From positions 1 through 64,000 of the forward strand of contig CAWAMV010000004.1 of NCBI GenBank assembly GCA_963783195.1: DNA of 64,000 nt. The letters run 5' to 3'. This stretch comes from Croceibacterium_B sp963783195 (GTDB taxonomy: Bacteria > Pseudomonadota > Alphaproteobacteria > Sphingomonadales > Sphingomonadaceae). The notes beneath the pieces were generated by a model. That model was not told the DNA's origin and did no database searches. It saw nothing but the letters and a program-made list of their open reading frames with translations. This document shows, one piece after another, positions 37,302-45,645 of this stretch (position 1 is its first letter; every line of letters begins with the position of its first letter). Position numbers and translations under genes: made by a program.

Positions 37302-38189
37302 ATGAACGGGATCGTTGCCGGATTGATCGCGGTGCTGGCGCTGGCAGCCCCCGCCGCGGCGCAGGACAAGCCGCCGCTCAAGGTCGAGGTCCTGCGCACC
37401 AGCGCGGGCTCGCTCTATTCCAACGCCGCGCTGATCGAAGGCGAGAAGGACGCGGTCCTGGTCGATCCGCCCTTCACCAAGGCCGACGCGCACCGCGTGG
37501 TCGCCATGGTGCTCGACAGCGGCAAGCACCTGACTCACATCTTCGTGACCCACGACCATCCGGATCACTATTTCTCGATGGACGTCCTGGCCGACGCATT
37601 TCCCGATGCGCAGATCGTCGCCCATCCCGACGTCGTCGCCGCGATCTGGAAGTCGCTGCCCTTGAAGGTCAAGCGCTGGAGCCCGATGCTGGGGGCGAAT
37701 GGCCCCGCCTGGCCCGGCGCCCCGCGCCCGCTCGCCAGCGACACCATCATGCTCGAAGGGCACCCGCTCAAGGTGATCGGCCCGATGTGGGGCGACCACG
37801 CGGTTTCCACGGCGTTGTGGGCGCCCGACATCAAGGCGCTGTTCCCCGGCGACCTCGTCTACGACCAGATGTACCTGTGGTTCGGCGAGCACGAACCGGC
37901 CGAGATCGCCGCCTGGGGTAAGTCGCTCGACGCGCTCGCCGCGCTCGGGCCGCAGATGGTCGTCCCCGGCCACTCCAAGCCGGGCGAGGCGAACGATGCG
38001 AGCGGCATCGCCTTCTCCAAAGCCTACATCGCCGCGTGGCCCGGCCTCGTCGCCGCGTCGAAGGACAGCAAGGACCTGCAGGCGCGCGTCCGGGCCGCGT
38101 TCCCAGAGGCGATCGACGTGCTCGACGGATTTCTGCTGGTCAATTCGAGCGAGGTTGCGATGGGCGAGCAATCAAAATGGGAGGAATGA
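37302..38189 (+). CDS. Periplasmic MBL-fold metallo-hydrolase
   Basis: A 295-residue metallo-beta-lactamase-fold protein with a signal peptide (ALAAPAAAQ, cleavage about residue 23). Metal ligands are THDHPDHYF (HxHxDH), a His in GPMWGDHAVS, an Asp in FPGDLVYD and a His in VVPGHSKP. GGGAGG lies upstream of the ATG. It is the only exported enzyme of the cluster and may hydrolyse the substrate before uptake; its substrate is unknown. Confidence 0.83.
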   Translation: MNGIVAGLIAVLALAAPAAAQDKPPLKVEVLRTSAGSLYSNAALIEGEKDAVLVDPPFTKADAHRVVAMVLDSGKHLTHIFVTHDHPDHYFSMDVLADAFPDAQIVAHPDVVAAIWKSLPLKVKRWSPMLGANGPAWPGAPRPLASDTIMLEGHPLKVIGPMWGDHAVSTALWAPDIKALFPGDLVYDQMYLWFGEHEPAEIAAWGKSLDALAALGPQMVVPGHSKPGEANDASGIAFSKAYIAAWPGLVAASKDSKDLQARVRAAFPEAIDVLDGFLLVNSSEVAMGEQSKWEE

Positions 38190-38193
38190 TCCC

Positions 38194-39195
38194 TTGAAGG
38201 CCGTAACGTTCCAGGCACTGCACGCCCCGCTCAAGTTCGAAGAGCTGCCCGACCCAACTCCGGACCCGGGCGAGGTGGTGGTCAAGGTCGGCCGCTGCGG
38301 CATCTGCGGCAGCGATCTGCACATGACCGAGGACGCGGCCTACGGCTGCAAGCACGGCGACGTGCTGGGGCACGAGTTCGCCGGCGAGGTCGTCGGCACG
38401 GGGCGCGAGGTGACGGGGCTGAAGACGGGCGACCTGGTCTCGGTCATCCCGCTCAAGAGCTGCGGCCAGTGCGAGCATTGCCGCAAGGGCGAAGTCCAGT
38501 GGTGTGCGAACTTCGGGCTGCAGGGCGGCGGCTATGCCGAATACGCGGTGACGCGGCCCAACCAGTGCGTGAAGCTCGGTGCCGACCTCAGCCTGGTCGA
38601 CGGCGCGATCATCGAGCCGCTCGCGGTGGCGCTCCACGGGGTCAATCTCTCGGGCCTGCGGAAGGGCGACAAGGTGCTGGTGCTCGGCGCCGGGCCGATC
38701 GGGCTGGCAGTCGCGTTCTGGTGCAAGCGAATGGGAGCCGCGAAGGTCGCCGTGCAGGACGTGGTCGACGCGCAGGAGCAGCGCGCGCTCGACATGGGGG
38801 CGGACGTCTTCGTGGTCGATCCGCACGACCCTGTCGGCAGCGCCGAGCAGGGGCTGGGCGGCAAGGCCGACATCGTCTTCGAATGCGTCGGCATCCCCGG
38901 CCTCATCGAACAGGCGGTCCACCAGGTGCGCAACCGCGGTACGATCCTGCTGCTCGGCCTGTGCACCAGGCCCGACACGTTCAACTCGTTCGCAATGCTG
39001 AGCAAGGAAGTGAAGCTGGTGACCAGCGCCTTCTTCACCGTGCCGGAATACGAGGCCTCGCTCGATGCGCTGGCGCAAGGTGCGATCGAGCCGCGTCTGC
39101 TGGTGACAGACACCATCGCGCTGGCCGAGACGCCCGAGGTCTACGAGAGCCTCAAGCGGCGGACCAACCAGTGCAAGGTGCTGATCGCACCTTAG
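38194..39195 (+). CDS. Zinc-dependent medium-chain alcohol dehydrogenase
   Basis: A 333-residue MDR dehydrogenase of the threonine/sorbitol dehydrogenase type. The catalytic zinc site is GICGSDLHM and GHEFAGEV, the structural zinc site has four cysteines in CGQCEHCRKGEVQWC, and the NAD-binding loop is LGAGPIGLA. The start is a TTG after GGGAGGA at good spacing; the ATG just upstream is followed by a stop in its frame. It is the last gene of the catabolic cluster; its end overlaps the end of the opposite-strand ModE-like gene. Confidence 0.9.
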   Translation: MKAVTFQALHAPLKFEELPDPTPDPGEVVVKVGRCGICGSDLHMTEDAAYGCKHGDVLGHEFAGEVVGTGREVTGLKTGDLVSVIPLKSCGQCEHCRKGEVQWCANFGLQGGGYAEYAVTRPNQCVKLGADLSLVDGAIIEPLAVALHGVNLSGLRKGDKVLVLGAGPIGLAVAFWCKRMGAAKVAVQDVVDAQEQRALDMGADVFVVDPHDPVGSAEQGLGGKADIVFECVGIPGLIEQAVHQVRNRGTILLLGLCTRPDTFNSFAMLSKEVKLVTSAFFTVPEYEASLDALAQGAIEPRLLVTDTIALAETPEVYESLKRRTNQCKVLIAP

Positions 39196-39506
39196 CCTTT
39201 CAGCATTGCCTCGAGGGCAGCGAGCGTTTCGCCGGACACTGCCTGTTCGGCGGCCGAATGAAGCGCTTCATACGCAGCCAGCGCGGCCTTTCCCGCCTCG
39301 CTTACCTGCGCTCCCGTTCCAGCGCGGGTCTCTACCAGCGGCTCCGCGAAGCAGCGGTTCATCGTGTCCACCAGCAGCCAGGCACGGCGATAGCTCATGC
39401 CCAGCGAGCGGGCTGCGGCCGAGATCGAGCCGGTCTCGGCAACGGCCCGCAGCAGCGCCGCCTTGCCCGGCCCGATCGCGATATCCTCACCGCAATAAAG
39501 CTGCAC
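39192..39506 (-). CDS. ModE-like winged-helix regulator, single domain
   Basis: A 104-residue protein matching only the N-terminal DNA-binding domain of ModE: LLRAVAETGSISAAARSLGMSYRRAWLLVDTMN is the LysR-like HTH, followed by the wing and a dimer helix. The C-terminal molybdate-binding TOBE repeats of E. coli ModE are absent. It is divergent from modA, with the operator-like TATATA-N6-TATATA between them, so it most likely controls the modABC genes. Confidence 0.82.
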   Translation of the reverse strand: MQLYCGEDIAIGPGKAALLRAVAETGSISAAARSLGMSYRRAWLLVDTMNRCFAEPLVETRAGTGAQVSEAGKAALAAYEALHSAAEQAVSGETLAALEAMLKG

Positions 39507-39553
39507 CTTCAGCTTGAGCCTGCCGATTTGTCCCTCCCGCTCGCTGGACGGGG

Positions 39554-39571
39554 TATATACCGCGATATATA
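39554..39571 (+). promoter_or_regulatory. ModE-type operator
   Basis: TATATA, six bases, TATATA, centred between the ModE-like gene and modA. This matches the TATATA-N6-TATATA core of the known ModE recognition site. It lies ten bases before modA and 47 bases from the regulator start, so it could act on both. Confidence 0.7.
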
Positions 39572-39580
39572 GCTCGCGTC

Positions 39581-40339
39581 ATGCACCGCCTGCTCCTGTC
39601 GCTCTTCGCCGCCCTCCTTCTCGCTTCTTGCGGCGAGGACGCCCCACCGGAGGGGCCGGTCGTCCTCGCCCCCTCGAGCATGCAGGAAGCAATCACCGAG
39701 GCGGCGCAGGAATGGGCGAGCGAGGGACACCCCGAGCCTGTTCTCTCGATCGCGGGAACGCCCACCCTTGCCCGGCAGGTCCTGAACGGCGCCCCCGCCG
39801 ATGTTTTCGTCTCCGCCGACGAGGTATGGATGGACAAGCTCGACCACGGCGGCCAGATCGATCCGCGCAGCCGCGTCGACATTGCCGGGAACCGGCTTGT
39901 CGTCGTCGTCCCTGGCGGCGACGCGACCGCCCTGCCGTTGCTGCCCGGCCCCTTCGCCCAACGGCTCGGCCGCGGCCCGCTCGCCATCGCCGATCCGCAA
40001 AGCGTGCCGGCGGGCCGCTATGCCAAGACCGCGCTGGAAAAACTCGACCTGTGGCCTGTCGTCGCAGGCAATGTCAGCGCCAGCGAGAACGTACGCGCTG
40101 CGCTCGCCCTGGTGGAGCGGCGACAAGCTCCGCTCGGCGTAGTCTATGCGAGCGACGCCAAGGCCTCGAGGCTGGTCGCTGTCGTCGCCGGAATACCGGA
40201 AAACACCCATCCACCGATCCGCTACCCGGTCGCCCGCCTGACCAACGCGACCAACGGCGATGCCGAGGCGTTCCGCGCCTGGCTGGCCGGTCCGCGTGGC
40301 CGCGCGATCCTGACCAGCCACGGTTTCACCGCGCCTTGA
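39581..40339 (+). CDS. modA: Molybdate ABC transporter substrate-binding lipoprotein
   Basis: A 252-residue periplasmic molybdate-binding protein, apparently membrane-tethered: the signal peptide ends in the lipobox LLASCG. The fold signature appears as LAPSSMQEAITEAAQEW, FVSADEVWMDKL and VVVVPGGD; GVVYASDAKA is the second ligand loop. Its stop overlaps the TTG start of modB. Confidence 0.92.
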   Translation: MHRLLLSLFAALLLASCGEDAPPEGPVVLAPSSMQEAITEAAQEWASEGHPEPVLSIAGTPTLARQVLNGAPADVFVSADEVWMDKLDHGGQIDPRSRVDIAGNRLVVVVPGGDATALPLLPGPFAQRLGRGPLAIADPQSVPAGRYAKTALEKLDLWPVVAGNVSASENVRAALALVERRQAPLGVVYASDAKASRLVAVVAGIPENTHPPIRYPVARLTNATNGDAEAFRAWLAGPRGRAILTSHGFTAP

Positions 40340-41037
40340 TCTTTGCCCCCTCGCCAGCCGAGTGGGCGATCGTCGCCCTCTCTCTCAAGGTCAGTGTGGT
40401 CGCCGTTCTGCTGACGCTGCCGCTGGCCTATGGTCTTGCCTGGCTGCTTGCCCGGCGACGCTTTCCCGGGCGGCTCCTGCTCGACGCGGCGGTCCACCTG
40501 CCGCTCGTCCTGCCACCGGTGGTGACCGGCTGGCTGCTCCTGATCGCCTTCGGTCGCAACGGCGCGCTCGGGCGCTGGCTGGAGGACACCTTGGGGCTTG
40601 TCCTCGTGTTCCGCTGGACCGGCGCCGCACTCGCCGCCGCGGTCATGGCCCTGCCCCTGATGGTGCGGGCGATGCGGCTTTCCATAGAGGCTGTCGACCG
40701 CCGGCTGGTCGGCGCGGCGCGTACGCTCGGCGCAACGCCGTGGCGCGCCTTCCTGACGATTACCCTGCCGCTCAGCCTGCCCGGCGTACTGGCCGGCACG
40801 ATGCTCGGCTTCGCCCGTTCGCTGGGTGAGTTCGGTGCGACGATCACCTTTGCCAGCAACATCCCGGGCCAGACGCGCACGCTGCCGCTGGCGATCTATT
40901 CCGGTCTGCAATTGCCCGGCGGGGAAAACATGGTGACGCGCCTGGCCGTGATCTCGGTCGTCCTGTCGGTAGCCGCGCTCGTGGCAAGCGAGATGCTGGT
41001 CCGCCGCAGCCACGGCAGGCGCGCACATGTCCTTTGA
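40336..41037 (+). CDS. modB: Molybdate ABC transporter permease
   Basis: A 233-residue inner-membrane permease with about five spans. The ABC-coupling loop (EAA motif) is GAARTLGATPWRAFLTITLP, and LARSLGEFGATITFASNIPGQ follows in family-typical form (FARSLGEFGA). The TTG at 40336 overlaps the modA stop and no better start is present. Its last bases overlap modC. Confidence 0.93.
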   Translation: MIFAPSPAEWAIVALSLKVSVVAVLLTLPLAYGLAWLLARRRFPGRLLLDAAVHLPLVLPPVVTGWLLLIAFGRNGALGRWLEDTLGLVLVFRWTGAALAAAVMALPLMVRAMRLSIEAVDRRLVGAARTLGATPWRAFLTITLPLSLPGVLAGTMLGFARSLGEFGATITFASNIPGQTRTLPLAIYSGLQLPGGENMVTRLAVISVVLSVAALVASEMLVRRSHGRRAHVL

Positions 41038-41638
41038 CATCGACCTGACCTTTCGGGCCGGGGAGGCGCAGCGAGCCGTCCGCATAACCACCGGCGCCAG
41101 CTTCGTGGCCGTGACCGGTCCGTCCGGTTGCGGCAAGACCAGCCTGCTGAACGCCGTAGCGGGCCTGCGCCGCCCGCTGACGGGACACGTGCGGATCGGC
41201 GGCGAGACCTTGTTCGACAGCGCCGCAGGCATCGACCTGCCGCCCGAACGGCGCCGCGTCGGCTATGTGTTCCAGGATCTGCGGCTGTTCCCGCATCGCA
41301 CCGTGGCCGCCAACCTGGCCTATGGACGGCGTGAGGGAGCGGTCCTGCAGCCTGCCGAAGCGCTTGGGTTTCTGGGGATCGGGCACCTCGCCGCGCGACT
41401 CCCGGCAACGCTGTCCGGCGGTGAGGCGAAGCGCGTGGCGATCGGCCGCGCCCTCGCCAGCGCGCCGCAGTTCCTGCTGCTTGACGAGCCGCTGACCTCG
41501 CTGGACGCGCTGCGCGCCGAGGAAATCCTGCGCCTGCTCGAACGGATCCGCGACGAACTGGCCCTGCCCACATTGCTCGTCAGCCACTCGGCCGACGAGG
41601 TCGAGCGCCTGGCCGGCGAGATAATCGCGCTGGGCTAG
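41027..41638 (+). CDS. modC: Molybdate ABC transporter ATPase, short form
   Basis: A 203-residue ATP-binding subunit with Walker A GPSGCGKTS, Q-loop FQDLRLFPH, signature LSGGEAKRVAIGRAL, Walker B FLLLDEPLTSLD and H-loop VSHSADEVE. Full ModC proteins of about 350 residues carry a C-terminal TOBE domain for feedback by molybdate; here the protein stops right after the nucleotide-binding domain. The end converges with, and overlaps by four bases, the TIR-TPR gene. Confidence 0.92.
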   Translation: MSFDIDLTFRAGEAQRAVRITTGASFVAVTGPSGCGKTSLLNAVAGLRRPLTGHVRIGGETLFDSAAGIDLPPERRRVGYVFQDLRLFPHRTVAANLAYGRREGAVLQPAEALGFLGIGHLAARLPATLSGGEAKRVAIGRALASAPQFLLLDEPLTSLDALRAEEILRLLERIRDELALPTLLVSHSADEVERLAGEIIALG

Positions 41639-43599
41639 CCCAGGGCGCTCCCGCTTGTGGCCGGCTCGGCGCCGGGGAAGCGCAGCTTGGCCATCAGGTC
41701 AGCGAAACCGCCCTCCTGGCGCAACGGATCGAGCAAGGGATCGCTCGCCGTCCAGACGAGCCCCGGATCGCGGTGTTCGAATGCAACCGCAAGCTGCTGG
41801 AGCGCTTCTTCCCTGCGCCCAAGTTGGGCCAGGGCCTGAGCCTGCTGGTAATGAGCGGAATCGCCGTAATCGCGGGCTAATTCGGAGAGACGGCGGTCGG
41901 CCGCCGCGCGTCCCTGCGTCCTCCCTTCGACTATGGCGAGGCCTCGCAGGCGCGAAAGAGCGCTGGGCTCGGCCGCATACTCTGCCCTCGCGTCATCGAG
42001 GCGGCCGCCTAGCAGCGCGATGTCTCCGAGGATGCGGTGCACGACATTGGCCCCGGGATTGATCGACAGCGCATGCCGCGCCTCGCGTCCGGCAAGGTCG
42101 AAGTCGCGCGAAAAGAAGGCAAGGTTCGCGGCTGCGCGAAACACGCCGTCGTTGAGCGGATCCAGCCGCTTGGCGCGTTCGATCGCCCGACGGCCGGTCG
42201 CAAAATCACCCACGTCGGCAGCATAGTAGGCGAACTGGCTCAGGATGGCGGCACTGCCGAATCCAAGATCGTAGCTCTTGCGATAGGGTCCGCTGGCCTG
42301 CTCCAGATCGAGCTGCCCGTTCATCAGTCCAAACCCGAGCGCCGAGTGTCCCTCGGCCATCTTCGGGGCCAGTGCTATCGCCCTGCGCGCCGAGTCCAGT
42401 GCGGCTGCGATCGCTGCGGCAATCTCCTGCCCCTGGACGTAATTGCTGGCGATGTAAGTCAGCACGCGCGAGCGGGCCGCGTGCGCTGCCGCGTACTCCG
42501 GATCGCGCCCGATCGCCCGGTCGAACGCCGCGAGCGCCTGCCGGTCTGCCTCCTCCCCTTGCGTCGACTGGTAGAGCGCTGCACCCTTCAGGTAATCGTC
42601 GAGGGCGGCGGCGTCCGACGTTCCGCCCTCGCGGATGATCCCGCCCTCGCCCATCACCAGCCTGGCGCTCAATGCGTCGGCCACCGATGTGGCGATGCGC
42701 GCCTGCACCTCGAGAATGTCGCCGACCGGGTTGTCGAACGTGTCGGACCAGGTCTCGAAACCCGTGTTTCCGTCGACCAGCTGCGCGGTGACCCGCATCC
42801 GCTCGCTGGAGCGGCGTACGCTGCCTTCGAGAATCCAGGCGACGTCGAGCGCCTTGGCAATTCCTTCCGCAGTCGCCCGCCCGTCACGGAAGCTGTCGGA
42901 AGAAGTCTGTGCGGCGACATCGAGCTGGCCGGTACGACTCAGAGTCGCGCGAAGCTCCTCGGCCAGACCATCGGAAATATAATCCTGCGTCGCGTCGCCC
43001 GAAAGGTTGCGAAACGGCAGGACTGCGATGCTGCCCGCCTCGACAGCCGCGCCGAGGAGCCCGCCGCGCCAGGCCGCCATGCCTCCCAAGGTAGCGACCA
43101 CGGCGGCTGCGCCGATGGCCATAACCCTTCGCCGGGATGTGAGCGCCGGCCCCTGCGCCCTGGCTGCCGCCCGGTTGGGAGCGCAGTCCGTCCGACCGAT
43201 GGCATCGACGATCGCAGAGATCTCCGGTGCGTCCGGTCCGCCGCGCCAGCGCGACAGATCGAGCGACTGGAGCTGGCGAAAACCGAGCGGCGATTCGGTC
43301 CGGTCGATCGAAACCGGCACCAGACACCCGCGGTCGCGCCCGCGCGAGGCCTCGTCGAGTACCCAGTGCGAGCGCACCGAGCGCGCCGACCACAACACGA
43401 TGACCGTGCCCGCTCCTTCGAGCTCGGCCTCGATGGCCGGCGCAAACCGCTCTCCGGCGCCGAGAAGCCCATCCCACCAGACTGTGAAACCGCGCGCCTC
43501 GAGCGCTTCGACCAGACGCTGCGCCCGGCCGCGGTCGCCGCGCGCGTAGCTGACGAATATCCCCGGCTCTGCCGGCGCGTCAGGTTCCTCGGTCGTCAA
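41635..43599 (-). CDS. TIR-domain membrane protein with TolB-like and TPR regions
   Basis: About 654 residues. An N-terminal TIR domain (residues about 12-120) shows IFVSYARGDRG, VWWDGLLGAGERF and SHWVLDEASRG, where the Glu corresponds to the NADase catalytic position. One membrane span follows (about 156-178), then a TolB/FlgO-like segment (IAVLPFRNLSGDATQDYISDGLAEEL, read in two parts), and about seven TPR-like repeats to the end. The same non-TIR layout occurs in Class III adenylate cyclase relatives of rhizobia and sphingomonads. TTG 43599 after a GGGGG run is used; an open TTG at 43665 is possible. Role unknown; NAD-consuming signalling or adaptor binding are candidates. Confidence 0.78.
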   Translation of the reverse strand: MTTEEPDAPAEPGIFVSYARGDRGRAQRLVEALEARGFTVWWDGLLGAGERFAPAIEAELEGAGTVIVLWSARSVRSHWVLDEASRGRDRGCLVPVSIDRTESPLGFRQLQSLDLSRWRGGPDAPEISAIVDAIGRTDCAPNRAAARAQGPALTSRRRVMAIGAAAVVATLGGMAAWRGGLLGAAVEAGSIAVLPFRNLSGDATQDYISDGLAEELRATLSRTGQLDVAAQTSSDSFRDGRATAEGIAKALDVAWILEGSVRRSSERMRVTAQLVDGNTGFETWSDTFDNPVGDILEVQARIATSVADALSARLVMGEGGIIREGGTSDAAALDDYLKGAALYQSTQGEEADRQALAAFDRAIGRDPEYAAAHAARSRVLTYIASNYVQGQEIAAAIAAALDSARRAIALAPKMAEGHSALGFGLMNGQLDLEQASGPYRKSYDLGFGSAAILSQFAYYAADVGDFATGRRAIERAKRLDPLNDGVFRAAANLAFFSRDFDLAGREARHALSINPGANVVHRILGDIALLGGRLDDARAEYAAEPSALSRLRGLAIVEGRTQGRAAADRRLSELARDYGDSAHYQQAQALAQLGRREEALQQLAVAFEHRDPGLVWTASDPLLDPLRQEGGFADLMAKLRFPGAEPATSGSALG

Positions 43600-43689
43600 G
43601 CGTCGCCACCCCCTGTCGAAGGTGTGCGCCGGACGATGCACGCTGGCAAGAGGGCGGCCGCCCAAGCTTCGCTTTGCAATTTCGGGAGA

Positions 43690-43765
43690 TGGTGCCGCTT
43701 ACTGGACTCGAACCAGTGACCCCCTCATTACGAATGAGGTGCTCTACCAACTGAGCTAAAGCGGC
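43690..43765 (-). tRNA. tRNA-Thr (anticodon CGT)
   Basis: The minus strand gives a full cloverleaf: acceptor GCCGCTT/AAGCGGC, D arm AGCTCAGTTGGTAGAGC, anticodon stem CTCAT with loop TTCGTAA, T loop GGTTCGAGTCC, discriminator A and encoded CCA. Anticodon CGT reads ACG. Confidence 0.96.
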
Positions 43766-43833
43766 ACTCGCGTGGCCCTTAGTCGCGGATTGTCCGTGCT
43801 GCCAAGGTGAAAAACAGGGGAAATCGTGGAAAG

Positions 43834-43907
43834 TGGAGGCCCGAGCCGGAATCGAACCGGCGTGCAAGGATTTGCAGTCCTCTGCGTAACCACTCCGCCA
43901 TCGGGCC
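43834..43907 (-). tRNA. tRNA-Cys (anticodon GCA)
   Basis: The minus strand folds with acceptor GGCCCGA/TCGGGCC, anticodon loop CTGCAAA, T loop GGTTCGATTCC, the U73 discriminator expected for tRNA-Cys and encoded CCA. It lies 68 bases upstream of the tRNA-Thr on the same strand. Confidence 0.96.
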
Positions 43908-44054
43908 CCCGGTCCCATCGGCGACAAGCGCCGCCCGAGCGGGGAGAGCGCGCCCTAGCGAATGGGCTGCGCAGGCGCAATGCGAATCCGTCGACATCTT
44001 GCCACGGCTGTCGCCAACCGTTAGCATCCTATCGAATTGAGGGAGAGCGCCGCA

Positions 44055-45533
44055 ATGGCCGAGGATGTCAAACTGCAGCGAGTGGAGGGGCATAGCGAGA
44101 CCCGCTTCCTGGGCTCCGACGTGTTCGAGAGTTCGGGCCGCGCCCTGCCCGCCTCGCGCCGCGGCGGCACGGTTACCGAGCAAGCGCGCGAGATCGACGT
44201 TTATCACACGGCCGACGTCGTCGTGGTCGGCGGCGGGCCGGCGGGCTGCGCGGCGGCCTGGGCTGCGGCCAAGGCCGGTGCCGACGTCACGCTGGTCGAG
44301 CGATACAACTGCCTCGGCGGGCTAAGCACCGGCGGCCTCGTCATGTGGATCGACCGCATGACCGACTGGCAGGGCAACCACGTCATCCAGGGCTTCGCAC
44401 GCGAGTTCATCGAGCGCATGCCGCGCGAAGGCGTCGCTGGTCCGCCGCGCGAGGACTGGGGCAGCCAGGATCCGAAGAAGGTGGCCTACTGGGGTCAGCG
44501 GACGACCGCCTTCCATGGCATAGTCCAGTGGGCGCCGACGCTGGATCCCGAGCGGATGAAGCTCAACGCGCAGGAAATGCTCCTGGAAGCCGGCGTCAGG
44601 ATCGTATTCCACGCCTGGGCAGCACGACCGATCGTCGAAGACGGCACGGCGAAAGGAGTGATCTTCGAAAGCAAGGCAGGACGCCAGGCGATCATGGCGA
44701 AGGTCGTGGTCGACACCACCGGCGACGGCGACATGTTCGCGCGTGCCGGGGCGGAATTCGACACCGACATCGAGGAGGGCGACGTCCATCACTCTATGAA
44801 CACCGGCTGGGTGCTTGGCGGGGTCGACATGAACCGCTGGATCAACTGGAAGGTACTCTATCCCGAGCAGCTTGCCGCGTTGATCGAGCAAGGACGCAAG
44901 GAACTGGGTTTCTTCCAGACGCCCTACGTCAGTTGGCGGCCGGACATCGCCCTTTTTCTCGGCCCGCGGCAGTCGGGCCTTTCGGCGCTCGATGTCGACG
45001 ACATGACCGAGGTCGAGATCCGCAGCCACCGGCTGATGGAGGGGCACTGCCAGTTCTTTCGCGAGAACGCGCCGGGCTTCGAGAACGTCTATTCGTTGCA
45101 GAGCGCCAGTCAGCTCGGCGTACGCCACACCCGCCGCCTGGGTGGCATCGAGCGGATCGAGCGCGGCAACTGGGGCAATGACAACCCGGCGGCGACCGAG
45201 GTCGGCATCAGCCCGTCGATCAGCCCGAAGTTCCCGGTCGTCTCGGTGCCTTACGGCAGCCTCGTGCCGCGCAACCTCGACGGGTTGCTCGCCGCCGGGC
45301 GACACATGAGCTGCGACGCCAACAGCCACGGCTTCATGCGCGAAATCCCACAATGCTGGCTGACCGGCCACGCGGCCGGTGTGGGCGCTGCTGTCGCCGC
45401 CAATCGCGGCGTGCAGCCGCGCGAGGTCGATGTCGACGAAGTGCGCGCCGTGCTCCGACGGCAAGGCGCCCACCTGCACGAAGACCACGCCGTGGCCGCA
45501 GCGCGTTCGACCGAAGCTATACCGGCGGAATAG
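44055..45533 (+). CDS. FAD-dependent oxidoreductase (FAD_oxidored family)
   Basis: A 492-residue flavoprotein. The FAD-binding motif is VVVVGGGPAGCAAAWAAAKAG (about residues 55-75, quoted in part), followed by ERYNCLGGLSTGGLV and VVDTTGDGDMFARAGAE. The C-terminal motif LLAAGRHMSCDANSHGFMR closes the FAD site. About 50 N-terminal residues precede the Rossmann fold. AGGGAGAG lies before the ATG. Substrate unknown; the BCCT transporter 112 bases downstream suggests a quaternary or methylated amine, but this is inference from position only. Confidence 0.83.
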   Translation: MAEDVKLQRVEGHSETRFLGSDVFESSGRALPASRRGGTVTEQAREIDVYHTADVVVVGGGPAGCAAAWAAAKAGADVTLVERYNCLGGLSTGGLVMWIDRMTDWQGNHVIQGFAREFIERMPREGVAGPPREDWGSQDPKKVAYWGQRTTAFHGIVQWAPTLDPERMKLNAQEMLLEAGVRIVFHAWAARPIVEDGTAKGVIFESKAGRQAIMAKVVVDTTGDGDMFARAGAEFDTDIEEGDVHHSMNTGWVLGGVDMNRWINWKVLYPEQLAALIEQGRKELGFFQTPYVSWRPDIALFLGPRQSGLSALDVDDMTEVEIRSHRLMEGHCQFFRENAPGFENVYSLQSASQLGVRHTRRLGGIERIERGNWGNDNPAATEVGISPSISPKFPVVSVPYGSLVPRNLDGLLAAGRHMSCDANSHGFMREIPQCWLTGHAAGVGAAVAANRGVQPREVDVDEVRAVLRRQGAHLHEDHAVAAARSTEAIPAE

Positions 45534-45645
45534 CGGCCGATACACGTCACCGAGGGCGCCGTCGGCAAGCTCCGCCGGGGGTTTCTCGCAACCGTAGCGC
45601 CCTTCGTTCATTGATGTCGGGAGGCATTCAGCGAAGGAGGAGGCG

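Noticed and set aside
41635..43907. Genomic island or prophage ending at the tRNA genes
   Set aside because: No integrase, direct repeat of a tRNA end or mobile element is visible, and base composition looks like the surroundings.
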